This document shows positions 1-11,856 of a stretch of DNA of 64,000 bases, piece by piece. The stretch is from Leptodactylus fallax. Lineage: Eukaryota; Chordata; Amphibia; Anura; Leptodactylidae. Under the pieces are notes generated by a model that was given only the letters and a program-made list of their open reading frames with translations, ran no database searches and was not told the origin of the DNA. Position 1 is the first letter of the stretch. Each line of letters begins with the position of its first letter. The stretch is taken from NCBI GenBank assembly GCA_947044405.1, contig CAMRHE010000168.1, forward strand, positions 3,722,001 to 3,786,000, in the 5' to 3' direction. The position numbers and the translations under genes are program-made.

Positions 1-87
1 GTCATTTAATTATGTCATTTAGAAAGTAGGAGGGGGGAGGGTGTTTAGATTAGTGTTATGGATTTCCATTTATCCTGGACAACCCCT
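1..87. repeat. Right end of a TTAA-flanked palindromic MITE
   Basis: The segment ends in CTGGACAACCCC followed by TTAA at 88-91. The same terminus closes the copies at 6575-6958 and 53875-54320, so this is the right end of that family, cut by the window edge. No coding potential is seen. Confidence 0.6.
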
Positions 88-307
88 TTAAGCTTTAGTT
101 AAATTGAAATACTAGAAAAATGTATTGAATAAGGTATAATAATTGTTGTGTTGAAGATTTAGTATACCTCATTCAGATAGAGAAAAAGGTAAGGAAGGGT
201 TTTTTTTTTTTTTAATTAGATACTTATCATTGTAGAGACTCATCATATTACTGCAATCATGGTTCTTTATAACAGGCAGAAAGTATATCTGTAGAAGTAC
301 CCTTTAA

Positions 308-898
308 AGGGAGTCTATCATGGGTGAAAGTCATTTTTAACTGAACACACATCGGAATAGCCTTTAGAAAGGCTATTCTACTCCCACCTCTTATTCATTC
401 CTGCTTGTCGCCGTTTTTGAATTATATTAATTTATCCAGATATGCTAATGATGCTCAGGGAGCACAGCATCGTCATATTTGTAACGCCGCCTCCGTTGCC
501 TTTTCAGCACGCCCCCTGCATCTCCAGCTCATCCTCTTGATGTCTTCGGCTTCAGGCAGAACCGACAGCGCATGCTCCGCTAGCCATCCTGATTCTATTC
601 CTACACGAGAATCAGGATGGCCGGTAAAGCATGCGTTGTCAGCTCTGCCCAAACCCGAAGTGGCAGAGATGACAGTACATGTGCAGGATTTCGATCCCAC
701 TGAAGACATCAAGGCATCAAGAGGATGAGCTGAAAAGACAACGGAGGTGGCATTACAAATATGACAATGCTGTACTCAGAGCATATCTGGATAAATGTAT
801 ATAATTCAAAAATGGCGACAAGCAGGAATGAGTAAGAGGTAGGAGTAGAATATCCTTTCTAAAGGCTATTCAGATGCGTCATCAATGATAGACTCCCT
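308..898. repeat. Palindromic TTAA MITE, family 1, copy A
   Basis: The ends read AGGGAGTCTATCAT and, inverted, ATGATAGACTCCCT, with TTAA on both sides (304-307 and 899-902). Both arms carry the AGCCTTTAGAAAGGCTATTC segment and fold back over several hundred bases around a GC-rich centre. TTAA target duplication is typical of piggyBac-type elements, so this is probably a non-autonomous member. The reading frames in it are by-products of the palindrome. Confidence 0.8.
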
Positions 899-902
899 TT
901 AA

Positions 903-2544
903 CTAAGGGGCAAACACTGTAACAAATAGAGGCAAAAAGGTGTCTGAGTGGTGCTAGGAAGGATTTGTTACATAATATAATCTAACAAATCCTCTAGTTC
1001 ACAGAATATCCTACAGACAGGAAAGACTGACTTCCGGTTTAAACAGGAAACCAAGCTCTGGAATGATGGTCAGACTGAAGTTATATGACACAGCTAATAA
1101 TAAAAGAGTAAGAGTAATTTTACAAAAGTATACATTATATGTCCTAAATATTCCCTGTAGCAAAAAAAAGGCTCCGTTCATTCCATGATAATTAGATAAT
1201 ACAGAAAATATATCTATATATAAATATAATAGAAATATCAATCTATTGTTTATGCTCCAGAAGAAACCTGCAGTATCAAGATTATTTTCTTTTATGGATA
1301 CAGGATATACAATGTACATATAGTAGATAGAAAGCACTACTTTTATAAATCTCCTAATTCTACTTTGCTTTGATATATCCTATTTTTAAATGTGATTTTA
1401 TTATGTTCAACAAGGTATTTTGAGGTGGATTTTATAACAGATCTCACTCTTTGCAAAGCAATGGATGAAGTTAAATGCAAAAATCTGTGACAGTTTTGGG
1501 AAAGGTCACAATCGTCATTTGAAAATATGAAGTATGGTCTCAAAACTGGCTAGACTCTTTTTCCCCAGTATATGCATCAGGTTGTTCTGAACCCTATTCA
1601 CCTGCATTGTTCAATTTTAATAGAATGATGAGTATTTTAATACAAAAGGACACGATTTCTGACAACAGATTTCAATAAATATATTAAAAAGATGTTTTAA
1701 AAAAAACAAAACAATGTTTTCTATATCTGTAAAAAAAACATTAATTCTGTTAAAAGGGAAGGAATAACAAAGATGCATGTTTCCATAATACTGGAAGGTG
1801 AAATAGCAGATGCCTTAAAAAATATCCCTGTTTTTCATTTTTTTCTTTGTTAGCGTGCAAAATGAGTCAGCTTACCTATGCATTACCACTGTTTCTAAAA
1901 GTGCTTTTAGGCAAAAATGTTGATCGCTTTGATTCACTTCGTTCAGTAACAATATCAAATTAAAATCTGCATTCATGATAATCCTGCCACAGTTAGGATA
2001 TCTAAATGCAAGTGCAGTCCATCAAAAAGTACATATCCACTAGCAGAGATTACAAAAGCTACCAATATTAAAACTATTAGCAGTGGTCAACAAGACAGCA
2101 CCGTGGAAAAGGAGAAACTGCCAGCAGGATGAAACACATTAAATTGTAGATTAAATGGAATATTATTTTATATCTAAAATAAATGTTTGTTTTTTTTGTT
2201 TTGTTTTTTTACAATGGATTAACCTATAACAGATGATGGGCTATAATGGACTACAAACCAGCAATTTCATTCAAAGTACATTTCTAAAATATTTTAGTAT
2301 GGATGGACCAGGTAATGCCTTCCTGTTAAGCTGCCTCCTCTAAAATATAAAGACAATGGTTTTAGAGAATCTGTAAACATCTGGCTTATCACTTGTGTCT
2401 AAGACACCATATGGAGGACGATTTTTATTTATTGTCTATTCATTGTCTATTTTTTGGACTTAAATTTCAGAAAGTATAGATCATCAGGAATCCATAGACA
2501 ATAAAACACATAATTTATAGGTTATTCTTGAAATGATATCTTAC
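903..2544. other. Intron downstream of the transmembrane exon
   Basis: This is AT-rich sequence 3' of the transmembrane exon on the minus strand. I see no exon matching the proline-rich cytoplasmic tail expected next in the receptor family and no clear mobile element. The next exon presumably lies before position 1. Confidence 0.6.
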
Positions 2545-2640
2545 CACTTTGCAGCAGAGAGGCCAAAACCACCAGAATAATGCAAGTGCTATCAGTAGCA
2601 AGATGACAAGTATTGCAATGATGGCAGGAAGACCACTGCT
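2545..2640 (-). CDS. ANTXRL: ANTXR-family receptor, transmembrane exon (8th in window)
   Basis: This 96-bp exon (32 codons, phase 0 at both ends) has an acceptor ...TTCACAG just above 2640 and a donor GTAAGATATC just below 2545. It encodes a short Ser-Ser-Gly-Leu-Pro linker, then a hydrophobic helix of about 21 residues (Ala-Ile-Ile-Ala-Ile-Leu-Val...) and the hallmark juxtamembrane motif [10 protein letters not shown]. In this family the motif sits at the cytoplasmic face just before the actin-linked tail. Lys after CC resembles ANTXR2 more than ANTXR1, which has Thr. The exon joins in frame to 11701-11779 across a 9.06-kb intron. No stop or splice defect is visible. The tail exons are outside the window. 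The paralogue call rests on the extracellular exons. Confidence 0.92.
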
Positions 2641-3214
2641 CTGTGAACAAAGCAAAAATATACTTATTTTCAAGATATTAAAACATTTTTAAAGATATTA
2701 AAATAATTATCAGATCTGAAATTAACAAGATTAAGATTTATAATGAATAGTTTAACATGCAAAACATTTTTCCATTAAATGATTATTGTCATTACGATTT
2801 CTGGATTTTAATATTAATTCTGTGTTATTAGTTTATTTGTACCAAGTCAGGTTCATTACTCTCTTGTATCACGGATATCCACTTCACAATAGCAAGTCAA
2901 AGTGCAATGAAAATTATGATTTGGCTTGTGTAAGAATTTTCACTGAAATTCCAAGGAGAAAGCAAAATCCAACAGTCATATTACAAAGGGAACACAAATG
3001 AGTCTGCACATTTTATATATACATATCTTTCTTTATAAATTCCCCTCTGTATAGAATCCTTTTGTTTGTGAAAAACATCTTCCTTCTTGTCTCATGAAAT
3101 ACAGATGCTGGATTTTTCACAGAAAGTAAGGTTTGCCTGGGTTGATCTGGTTTAGGGTCATTTCATATGGCCCGGGAAACGAAGTGTGTGTTATGGTTCC
3201 ATTTCTTCCTTACC

Positions 3215-3450
3215 TATACTCTAGGCTGATCCAGATATATGTATCACAAGATTAACAGCTTTTGCGATAATTTATCACAAAGTGATATTCTCTCTATTGC
3301 GACCCAACCATTCTGTTGTGAATTGCCGTCTTTGAAGGGTTTCTTTAGCTTGTTGTGATATTGCTTTGAATTAGTTTAATGAAAAACTGGAATTTTTAAC
3401 AAATTAGATATAAGTCAAAGATGGAATTTTTTAGCATATACAGATAACTT
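3215..3450 (+). repeat. Old dispersed repeat, paired with 37335-37520
   Basis: The stretch containing TTGAATTAGTTTAATGAAAA and the ACAAGATTAAC block aligns in order with TTGAATTGATTTAATGAGAA and GAGAAGATTAAC at 37335-37520. The pair is well diverged, so it is an ancient interspersed repeat. Its class cannot be told from the sequence. Confidence 0.5.
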
Positions 3451-5789
3451 TACGGCTGATTTTGTAAAAATCGGGTGAAGCAGGCCAGCAATCGAGGTGG
3501 AATGGGGACACCCCATCCCAGAAAATCGGTTTATGTTATAGGTCTTGGCTGATGCAGATGATTCTGGATCACAGGCATATGGCAGAATTATTGAGAAGCC
3601 GGACCCTCTTAATAACTCTGCCACATAACATGCTAGTGCACAAATTGAGTAAGACCGGCATCCAAATCCCCATTCTCTCCACAGCCAAAACCTGGGGTTA
3701 TACCTCAAGGACTGTCAAGAGAATGGAGATCCCTACCCCTGTTGCACTAGCCAAAATGAATCAAGCAGTAGTCATGATTATACAGTCATTAGAATTCTTT
3801 GAATTCAATAATTTTACATATCAGGATATAATAATAAAACATCTGGTCCATAGCATTCAAAGAAGGTGTATTTTGTTTTTCTCGAGACAGTGTGTCATTC
3901 TCTGACTTAATAATCAGAAATTTTTTAAATCATTGCAAAGACTTCAAACTAAATAATTTTATGAGTAATTTTGTAATAATTTGATATTCCAAAAATGTTT
4001 GTATCAATAATCTTTAATGTGCAGTGATGAAGTTGAGCCAATTATCACAAATGAGACTACATTGTATATTAAATCTTGCAAAATTTGAAACATTATGGTG
4101 AAGAATCACTCATCAGTGAAATGCAGCCATGTCTCAAGATTTTTGTTGGCCAGAAGTATTCCTGCAATTTACAAATGAAGACAGAGATTACTAATGTTGT
4201 GCTATTCCAAAATCAAGTTTTATTGCTACTGCCATGAGAAAAATGATCACCTCAAGCAGCTTTAGGCTCTGCTGGGCCTTTTTTAAGATTGCTCTTAGGA
4301 TTCCATCTGCATTATAAGCCAACTGGGCAAATAAAAGAAAAATGTTATTTAATTTTTTTTTCACATCCTGGCACCTGTTCACTTACAGTTTGTACCACAT
4401 TTTCACAGAAGTCAAATGTGTATTAGTTGTTTCAGGTCACATTTCAGTGTGTTGTGTACACTGCAGCACTATTTGTGACCATTATATGACTTTTTATATG
4501 GCATTGTTCACCAATTTTTTCCATTATAGGACCCATCTCTTATTGTCATTTTTACCTGGGAAAGCTTGCGTAGACTAGTCCCTACAATGTCTCCCATGCA
4601 TTGTACACAGACAAGATGAGATACTGCTCCCTTGTACTTTTCTCATACATATATACACACAGAAGAAACAGCAACATGGAGGACAATATTCAACAGTACA
4701 GTAAAGAAGGTATGAAACCAGCATTGGAATGAGACAGTAGAACATTTACAAGCCAGCAGCAACATCTGCGTTTGTGTCTTTTTCTCTCTAACTCACTCTT
4801 AAACTGCCCCCCCTTTCCCATAGAGTTCTATGGGCAGCACATAACCTGATCCGTCAATGAGCAGTCTGTCTCTCGAGACGGAGTCAGAAATAAATTCAGA
4901 GTGAGTGAACACTCACATTTTAGGAAGCAGTGGGTTGAAAAGGAGCATTATAAGTGGAGAAAGATACATTTTTTTCAATATGCTATGTGTTGTTGAAATG
5001 ACAAAATCTATTTTCAACAACTAGATTGTATTTATGGTCAGCAGTGGCTTCATCAATGGAGCTGAATTTATGGCGAAGCTGTTATAAATCTACTGTTTCT
5101 TAATGCTTATGGGTACTAGGCGATCTATAAAAACGAAAAATTTGTATTTAGTACAAATTTCATGGTCATAAATTGAAAATCACTTTTTACAATTCAGTTG
5201 TGAGAATATAACTATACTTATTCAAAGAGATACCTAATAGATAATCTGTTATTGTAAAAGTTTCCTGTATATACTAAACTGGACCTATCAATCCAATGAT
5301 TACAATGTTAGATAGTTTATGTCTCTGCTTGTTTCAACTGTATCAAAATGCAAAAATGATTAAACAAAGTATATTTTAAACAGTTAACTGTAAACTAAAA
5401 AGTCATGAATTTATAGCAATAAAATATGTTCAGAATACCATAGTGACCATATAAACATGTGAATAAGCACAAAGCATAACATAGTAGAAATTATAATAAA
5501 CTCCAAGATTTAAGGCATGAGTCATATTGCTCTATAGTTTGGATTCCCACTCCCATGCGCTGCCACACAAGCTCAATCGGGTACCATATCTTTGGTATCA
5601 TTGCTTCCAGACAAGAATGCCTCCATCATTCCAGAGTGGAACATACTACATTTTTAATTCCTTTGGATTCTCACCAAATCCAGCAAATAAAACCTCTGTA
5701 TGCCTCATTATGAACCAATAAAGCAAAGGTACAACAGAGGCACTATTAAAGTTCCATTTAAAAAGAAGACATAATACGACCAAGTGCTG

Positions 5790-5900
5790 GAGTATTTAGA
5801 AGGGGTTTTATGGACTTTCAATACTGATGACCTTTCGTCATCAGTATTGTAGTCCATGGGGTCCAACCCCATGGGACCACACACAGATCAGCAGATAAAA
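5790..5900. repeat. MITE fragment with a short perfect hairpin
   Basis: CAATACTGATGAC and GTCATCAGTATTG form a perfect 13-bp stem around a 5-base loop at 5819-5849. The motif GGGGTCCAACCCC follows. The same ACTGATGACCTA and GGGGTTGGAC blocks occur at 50410-50526, which suggests a common small repeat family. Confidence 0.5.
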
Positions 5901-6020
5901 GTGGCAATGGATATGGGTTGAACAACAATACCAAGCACATACACTATACAATGTACAGAGCTGTTCTTGGTAACTAATGAACAGGTTTCATTGCTTATCT
6001 GAATACTGGGATCTCTTTAA

Positions 6021-6308
6021 AGAGAACCTTTCATGTCCTCATGCACATGTGGTTTTATATACCGCTAGAAAGCCGACAGTACATTGAATTCAGAGCACTG
6101 TCGGCTTTCCTGGTATGTGCCACAGGGCTGGAGATAACGGCACCGATCTCTGCCCACTGTCAGAAGGGCATTCCTGACAGTCTAGCTGGGCTGTAAGGAA
6201 TGCCCCCCTTGACAGTACTTGTCCATAGACTTGTACTGGGGGGCGTTCCTTACAGCTCAGCGTCATCGCAGGGCAGTAAGGAATGCCCCCTCTGACAGTA
6301 TAGGGCTA
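6021..6308. repeat. Half copy of palindromic TTAA MITE family 2
   Basis: TTAA at 6017-6020 precedes AGAGAACCTTTCATGTCCTC, matching the end of the complete copy at 11908-12485 (AGAGGACCTTTCACATCCTC). The shared AGAAAGCCG..CAGT block and the cluster of GGGCATTCCTGACAG-like repeats confirm the match. The right arm is missing, and the copy ends in an A-run near 6310. Confidence 0.7.
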
Positions 6309-6574
6309 TGGACGAAAAAAAAAAGCTGGATTTCTGCAACGATTTCTCAGCCTTAATGTGTTTGCTAGCTTGACCTCTTAGCCCAATTTGAAGGTAACTG
6401 ATCTCTACTCAGCAACACAGCAGTTGTAAACTAAATATATAATAAACTTTATTGAGTAAAATCACTTTATGATAAAGAACAAAGTCTCTTATGTACCCCA
6501 CTGTTATATAGTCCAGGATATTCACAATATCATGGAGATCAGGCATAACATCTGTTGGCAACTACAATCTTTAA

Positions 6575-6958
6575 AAAGGTTTGCCTAGGTAAAAAAAAAA
6601 TATTTTTAAAATAGGCCGGGGGAAGTGAAAAAAAAAAAAATCATTCTCATCTGTCCTCAATGCTTCGGTGTCCTCTCAGCACAGTCTAGTCCTTCTGCTC
6701 CGGTGTCTTCTCAAAGTGAAACTGCTCGCCGGCTGTGATGTCCCACAATAACAGGTAGTCACGTCACGTGCCCTGAGGCCGCTGATTGATTGGCCTTAGC
6801 GGTCATGTGTGGCAGGGACTTCCGCCAGAAGACAACAATGGACTGGGATGACAGGACCACGCTGGGAGAAAAGTGAGTATGATTTTTTTAATTTTTTTTT
6901 TTACTGCCCCCAGTCGATTTATAAAATATATTTTTTTTTTTTTGCCTGGACAACCCCT
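6575..6958. repeat. TTAA MITE family 3, copy A
   Basis: TTAA flanks both sides (6571-6574 and 6959-6962). The right end is CCTGGACAACCCC and the left end a diverged inverted copy. Arms carrying ATATTTTTAAAATAGGCC and the inner GGCCGCTGATTG..GGCC block match the copy at 53875-54320. The open frame at 6809-7051 runs out of the element and has no independent support. Confidence 0.75.
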
Positions 6959-6962
6959 TTAA

Positions 6963-8044
6963 TCTTCCCAATGCAAATAATGCATGCAGGAATCTTAAAT
7001 GCAAAAATGTTGCATTTCAGTTGTCATGTTCAACTTGTTAGGCAATCCTAATAGCGGGGAATCGTAGCTCCTTGTAGCCTTACAACATTATTTTTGGAAC
7101 TCTATCACTTGCTCTTCTGCATATGGGGAACAATTCTTATAATGACCAAGTTGAGTATTATTTATAATGTGGTCAATTTGATTTTCTGAGTGTTAGCTAC
7201 GTAAATACACTGTTGCTATTAGTTTATAGTTGGCTTCAAGTTACAAGTGGCTGTTATTGTATGTGATGTGTAGTATGAAACAATCATAAATTTTAGCATG
7301 AATAGAAAAGCCTCGTGGACAACAACAGTATAGTTCTATTGCTTGTCTCATGCTTGAAAAAAAAATCATTTTTTCATATTTTAATTTAAATATATTGAAT
7401 TGGTTCAGTTTTTTATTATGTAAATACATTTTTGAATTGTGTAACAAAAATATTATTTAACAACAATGTTTATTTCCTTATCAGTTAGTAAACTTTTTTT
7501 TTACATGGATACACTCATTTGTGCCATGAAACAATTGTCTAGCCAGGTTGTATTTTGTTTTGTTGCATATTCTTACTGTGAATAATTCATATATGCAAGT
7601 AAAATACAAATCTATCAAAACAGAAACATCTTTTGTGTAGAAATATGTAAGAAGCACCTGCCAGGTTCTGAATGTTTAACATACTGATTTCTGTCTATCA
7701 ATCAAATCAATTATCTAATATATATCTTTGTTCATGAGCTCTTGATCAAAGCTGCCATGTGGACAATCTGTATCAATGTCCTTAGCCTACATGACCAGAC
7801 ACGTTCAGACAATGACAGATAAGTAAAAGAGGCATCCAAGTAAAAGGTTCCTTAAAACAGTATTTTTTTCTTTTGTTATGATTATACAAAAACATAAAAT
7901 ATTGAACAATACAGAGCAATAACAATATTTGGCTAAAGCTGTAGTCACTTCCAGGCTCAATAAATATTCACACTACTACATGACAGGTTAGGAAAGGATT
8001 TTCTTTTGATGGGGCAGTCCTTCCTCTGGATGAACTTGGTAGGG
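6963..8044. other. Intron, no feature seen
   Basis: This is AT-rich intronic sequence. I see no exon, RNA gene or recognisable element. Confidence 0.6.
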
Positions 8045-8048
8045 TTAA

Positions 8049-8669
8049 AGGGATTCTATCATTGGGAAACCCATTTTTCACTAACACCACGTCGGAATAG
8101 CCTTTAGAAAGACTATTCGTCTCCTACCTTTATTTTTCTGCTACTCACCGCCGTTTCTGAGAATTCATTTTTCTTCTTTATGCAAATGAGTCTACAGAAA
8201 GCACAGGGGGCGTCCCCTGTACTCAAAGAAGACACTCTTCCGAAGATACAGCGCCGCCTCTCTCTTCTTCTGCTGACGCCTCTCCGCCGCGTCATCAGCC
8301 GCTGAGTCTCTGTTCGGGATTCAAATGCCGCTCATGCTCAGTCAGCTCTGTCCAACGTGAAATGGCAGAGTCGACTGAGCATGTGCGGGATTTGAATTCT
8401 GAAAAGAGACTCGGCAGCTGAAGACGCGGCGGAGAGGAGTCATCAGAAGAAGAGAGAGGCGGCGCTAGATCATTGCAAGAACGTCTTCTTTGAGCACAGG
8501 GGACGCCCCCTGTGCTTTCTGAAGACTCATTTGCATAAAGAAGAAAAACGAAAATTCTCAGAAACGGCGGCGCGTAGCAGAAAAATAAAGATAGGAGAAG
8601 AATAGTCTTTCTAAAGGCTATTCCGACGTGGTGTTAGTGAAAAATGGGTTTCACAATGATAGAATCCCT
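8049..8669. repeat. Palindromic TTAA MITE, family 1, copy B
   Basis: The ends are AGGGATTCTATCATTGGGAA and its inverted partner, with TTAA at 8045-8048 and 8670-8673. The arms pair over most of the length (CCACGTCGGAATAGCCTTTA against the inverted GGCTATTCCGACGTGG). The centre is GC-rich with GAAGAAGAGAGAGGCGGCGC-type sequence. The high arm identity suggests it is younger than copy A. Confidence 0.85.
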
Positions 8670-8673
8670 TTAA

Positions 8674-9764
8674 AGGTTGGACTTAATGGACTTGTGTCTT
8701 TTTCCAAACTTATTTACTATGTTACTGTGTAAATTTATATCTATCTGCAAAAGAGACATCTGATGCACCTATGGTGTGACCATTTCCACCTGTCAATTTT
8801 TATGTTAGGAGGTAGCGCTTGATAGTCACTACAGATGAAAGCGTGTGTTGTGGCAAAAGCAGCCATAACCTAGGTACAATGCACATTTCATTTGCATATA
8901 AATTAAAAGTTGATTTTCTCAACAGTAAAACTGCACTTTGACATAAATAATGCAAGTTTGTTATGTCACTAATGGCCTCTACAACAGCTTATAAGTGGTT
9001 TAGAAGATATTTTCATAGTTAGACTTCTTTTAATGCCATAAAAAACACATTTGAGGAGTCTCCCCAAAGGACTAAAGTTCTACTTTCAATAAGCTGCTAC
9101 ATAATTTGACTTTAGCAGATGCAACTTATTCAATTCAATATGGTACAAGAATAGACAGGTAATCCATGCTTTAAGGACATTAATAAGTGGTTTAAAAAAT
9201 AGACTATGGTAAATACAATACAGTAAATACAGCAGTCCCTCGAGTTATAGTGCATTGACCATATAATGCTGCAGACACTGAATGTTTGCGGCATGCATCT
9301 TTGGCTGAAAATCATTCAATCAGCGTGGGCATTTCACTGGTATAACATCTGTATTACCACCTGCACTGACTGGCTGCCTAGTAATGCCTTCTACAGTAGA
9401 GTACTACATTTTCTATACTGTTCTCTAAATGTGTAAGCATGAACTGTTTCTTTGGATACCATTTTTTTCTCTGATATGCTGTGGGAGATTTGCTCAGTAA
9501 CATACATCAGGATTCTGGCATAATTTGCACCAAAAAATGTTTTACATACATTTACAAATTGTGTTGGCTTGAAAATGGGGTGTGGCTTATCAGACATGTA
9601 ATGCAACACACTACAATGCAACACAGTGTTAAAAAAAAAAATCACCAAAATGTTATAATTTAGTAAGTGGTGTAATGTCATTTAAGACAGCTTAAACATG
9701 GCAGACTTATCAAACAGCAACAGACACTTATAGATCTGGTAACTGTCTAGTCTAAGTTTACATT
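8674..9764. other. Intron, no feature seen
   Basis: This is AT-rich intron. The opposed open frames at 9391-9681 have no recognisable domain and are treated as chance. Confidence 0.55.
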
Positions 9765-9772
9765 TTCTAAAG

Positions 9773-10984
9773 CAGTGATTCCCAACCGGGGTCCCGTGGA
9801 GACCCCCCAGGGGTGCAACGACAATCCTGTGGGGAAATGGCCGTATGCCTCCTTTTAACTACATTGGCATCCTTAGTATGCCAATGTAGTTGAATAGATC
9901 AATACAGCAAGAAGGCTTTAGCTTTTTGCTCTATTACTCAGGCATCAGCTAGTGATGCCTGCTGTAGACCTGCTGTATCGATCTGCAGAGGAGGAAGATC
10001 AAAGAGATCCGGGGACTGAGGATGGGTAAGTGGTGTTTGTTTTCTTTATATCAAACAACTACGGGGGACATTATTAGTTGCCAGGGGGCCACTGGGGGAC
10101 ATTATTACTTGTCTGGTTGCCACTGGGGTAAATTTAGTTGTCGGGGGGAACTGGGGGACATTATTAGTCGTCAGGGGGCCACTGGGGGACATTATTAGTC
10201 ATCAGGGGGCCACTGGGGGACATTTATTTGTCAGGGGGCCATTATTACTTGCCTGGGGCCATTGGGGGACAATATTACTAGTCTGGTTGCCACTGGGGGA
10301 CATTACGTGCCTGGGGCTATTGGGGGACATTATTCCTTGCTTGTGGGCCACTGAGGGACATTATTACTTGTCTAGGGGCAACTAGGGAGCATTATTAGGT
10401 GTCTGGGGCCACTGGGAAGAATTATTAGTTGTCTGGGGGCCCCTGGAAAGCATTACTAGTTGTCTGGGGGACACTTTACAGTACAGTATGAAGTGTCTGG
10501 GGGCCAGTGGGGAACATTATTACTTGCCTAGGGGCAACTGAGGACATTATTACTTGCCTGAGGGCTACTGAAGAACATTACTACTTGCCTGGGGGCCACT
10601 GAGGAGTATCAATACTGGCCTGGGGGCCAGTGGGGAGCATTATTAGGTTCTGGGGGCTACTGGGGAGCATTATTTGGTGTCTGGGGGCCACTGGGAAGCA
10701 TTATTATGTGGGGCCACTTAAGGGAGCCTTGTCATTTTAAAAGGTGAATTTTTCTATGTGCATTCACATGGTTCAGTTGTGATGCAGTTACAATTGTATC
10801 AAAACTGCAACAGAGAAATGCATATAGTTTTGACGTGGTTCCAGCTGTAATTTCAAAAACTGCACTAAAAAGCACATCAAAACTGTAGTTTTTTGTCTTT
10901 TGGTAAAAATTATTTGGTAAGGATTCCCCGAGGAAAAATTTTTTTCCAGGGATGCTCCGAGTCTTAAAAGGTTGGGAAACACTG
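9773..10984. mobile_element. Non-autonomous hAT element with internal minisatellite
   Basis: The termini CAGTGATTCCCAACC and (inverted) CAGTGTTTCCCAACC are typical hAT inverted repeats. They are flanked by 8-bp target duplications TTCTAAAG (9765-9772) and GTCTAAAG (10985-10992), which differ at one base. No transposase remnant is seen. Most of the interior is the tandem array at 10060-10740. Confidence 0.85.
10060..10740. repeat. Degenerate minisatellite inside the hAT element
   Basis: About twenty imperfect units of roughly 30-36 bp follow the pattern TTGTCTGGGGGCCACTGG plus GGGACATTATTA. Unit length and sequence vary. The array lies wholly within the hAT element, so it probably expanded after or with the insertion. 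Confidence 0.85.
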
Positions 10985-10992
10985 GTCTAAAG

Positions 10993-11380
10993 CGTAGACA
11001 CTATTAATAAATCTGCCTTACTGTGTGTACTGTACAACAGCCAGGAGAAGCTCCTATCCTCAGTATAGAAAGCAACTTACTCTACATTTACAACTTCTAA
11101 CAGATATTATATTTCTGCTATATGCAAGGACTTGCTTATCTGTATTATCTGCTTATTTTTCCTAACCTTTATTTTCTCTTATTTTAGTATTACAATCTGG
11201 CGCTTTAAAACCAGTAATTGGCTTTCCATAGATATTTGTTCTCAAGTTACAACACTTTTAATAGTTGCCCCAGGTATGATTATATTGTAACTTAGGGGAA
11301 CACCGTACTTATTGAGTACAGTCTATGCATTTTCTTTTTGTGCACTTTCCATTTAAAGCGGCTATGCCACCAAGTACAAA
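10993..11380. other. Intron, no feature seen
   Basis: This is intronic sequence between the hAT element and the palindromic repeat that precedes exon 7. Nothing recognisable is seen. Confidence 0.55.
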
Positions 11381-11384
11381 TTAC

Positions 11385-11690
11385 TAAATGCCATTCATAT
11401 TTTAATTCTTGCTGTGACCCTGATCAGTTTGGCATTTTAGCCTTAAAATACGTCCACCTGTTTAAAAGATATGGCCCCTGGAAATAAGGTCTTATTCAAC
11501 AAGTGGGCAGAAACCTTTTGTTTTTCAAATAGAAAATAAAGGGTTACTGCCCAATGGTGAATAAGAGCTAATTTACATATATTCCTCAAGGGGCCCTATC
11601 TTTTGAACAGGTGGACAGATTTTAAAGATAAGATGCCAAATTGATCAGGATCACAGCAAGAATCAAAATATGTCATCAAAATCTAACATT
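11385..11690. repeat. Palindromic repeat next to the exon 7 splice donor
   Basis: The left arm contains ATTCTTGCTGTGACCCTGAT, TTTGGCAT and GTCCACCTGTT. The right arm carries the same blocks inverted and in mirrored order. A TTAAAG at 11353 may mark the original left end. The right arm comes within about 10 bases of the donor of the exon at 11701-11779. Confidence 0.75.
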
Positions 11691-11700
11691 TCATACTTAC

Positions 11701-11779
11701 ACAACTAGAAGCAGTGATCGTCTGAGGGTTAGTGAGGGCAGTTTTCCCGTTGTTCACACTCACCCAAACCTCCATGGTT
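11701..11779 (-). CDS. ANTXRL: ANTXR-family receptor, distal Ig-like domain exon (7th in window)
   Basis: This 79-bp exon follows acceptor ...TTTTTTCAG and is followed by donor GTAAGTATGA. Its first base completes a Gln codon begun in the exon at 30039-30108. It then reads Thr-Met-Glu-Val followed by WVSVNNGKT and TITASSC, ending in phase 0. The V.VS.N.GK(T/S) strand and terminal Cys are the last part of the Ig-like domain in ANTXR proteins, just before the membrane. NNGKT resembles NKGKT as I recall it in ANTXRL. A palindromic MITE lies immediately intron-side of the donor, and a Harbinger-like MITE starts 78 bp from the acceptor side. The exon itself is intact. Confidence 0.9.
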
Positions 11780-11856
11780 CTGAAAAAAGTAAATTCAAAA
11801 TAAATTTTAAGTAATAATTGGAATAACCAAATTAGGTAATTTAAATAACTTTCTTA

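Larger units (their letters stand above)
2641..6016. other. Intron between exons 7 and 8, proximal part
   Basis: This is AT-rich intron. An old repeat at 3215-3450 and a short fragment at 5790-5900 are listed separately. Open frames around 3415-3905 and 4191-4578 have no recognisable domain, splice context or conserved motif and are treated as chance. Confidence 0.55.
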
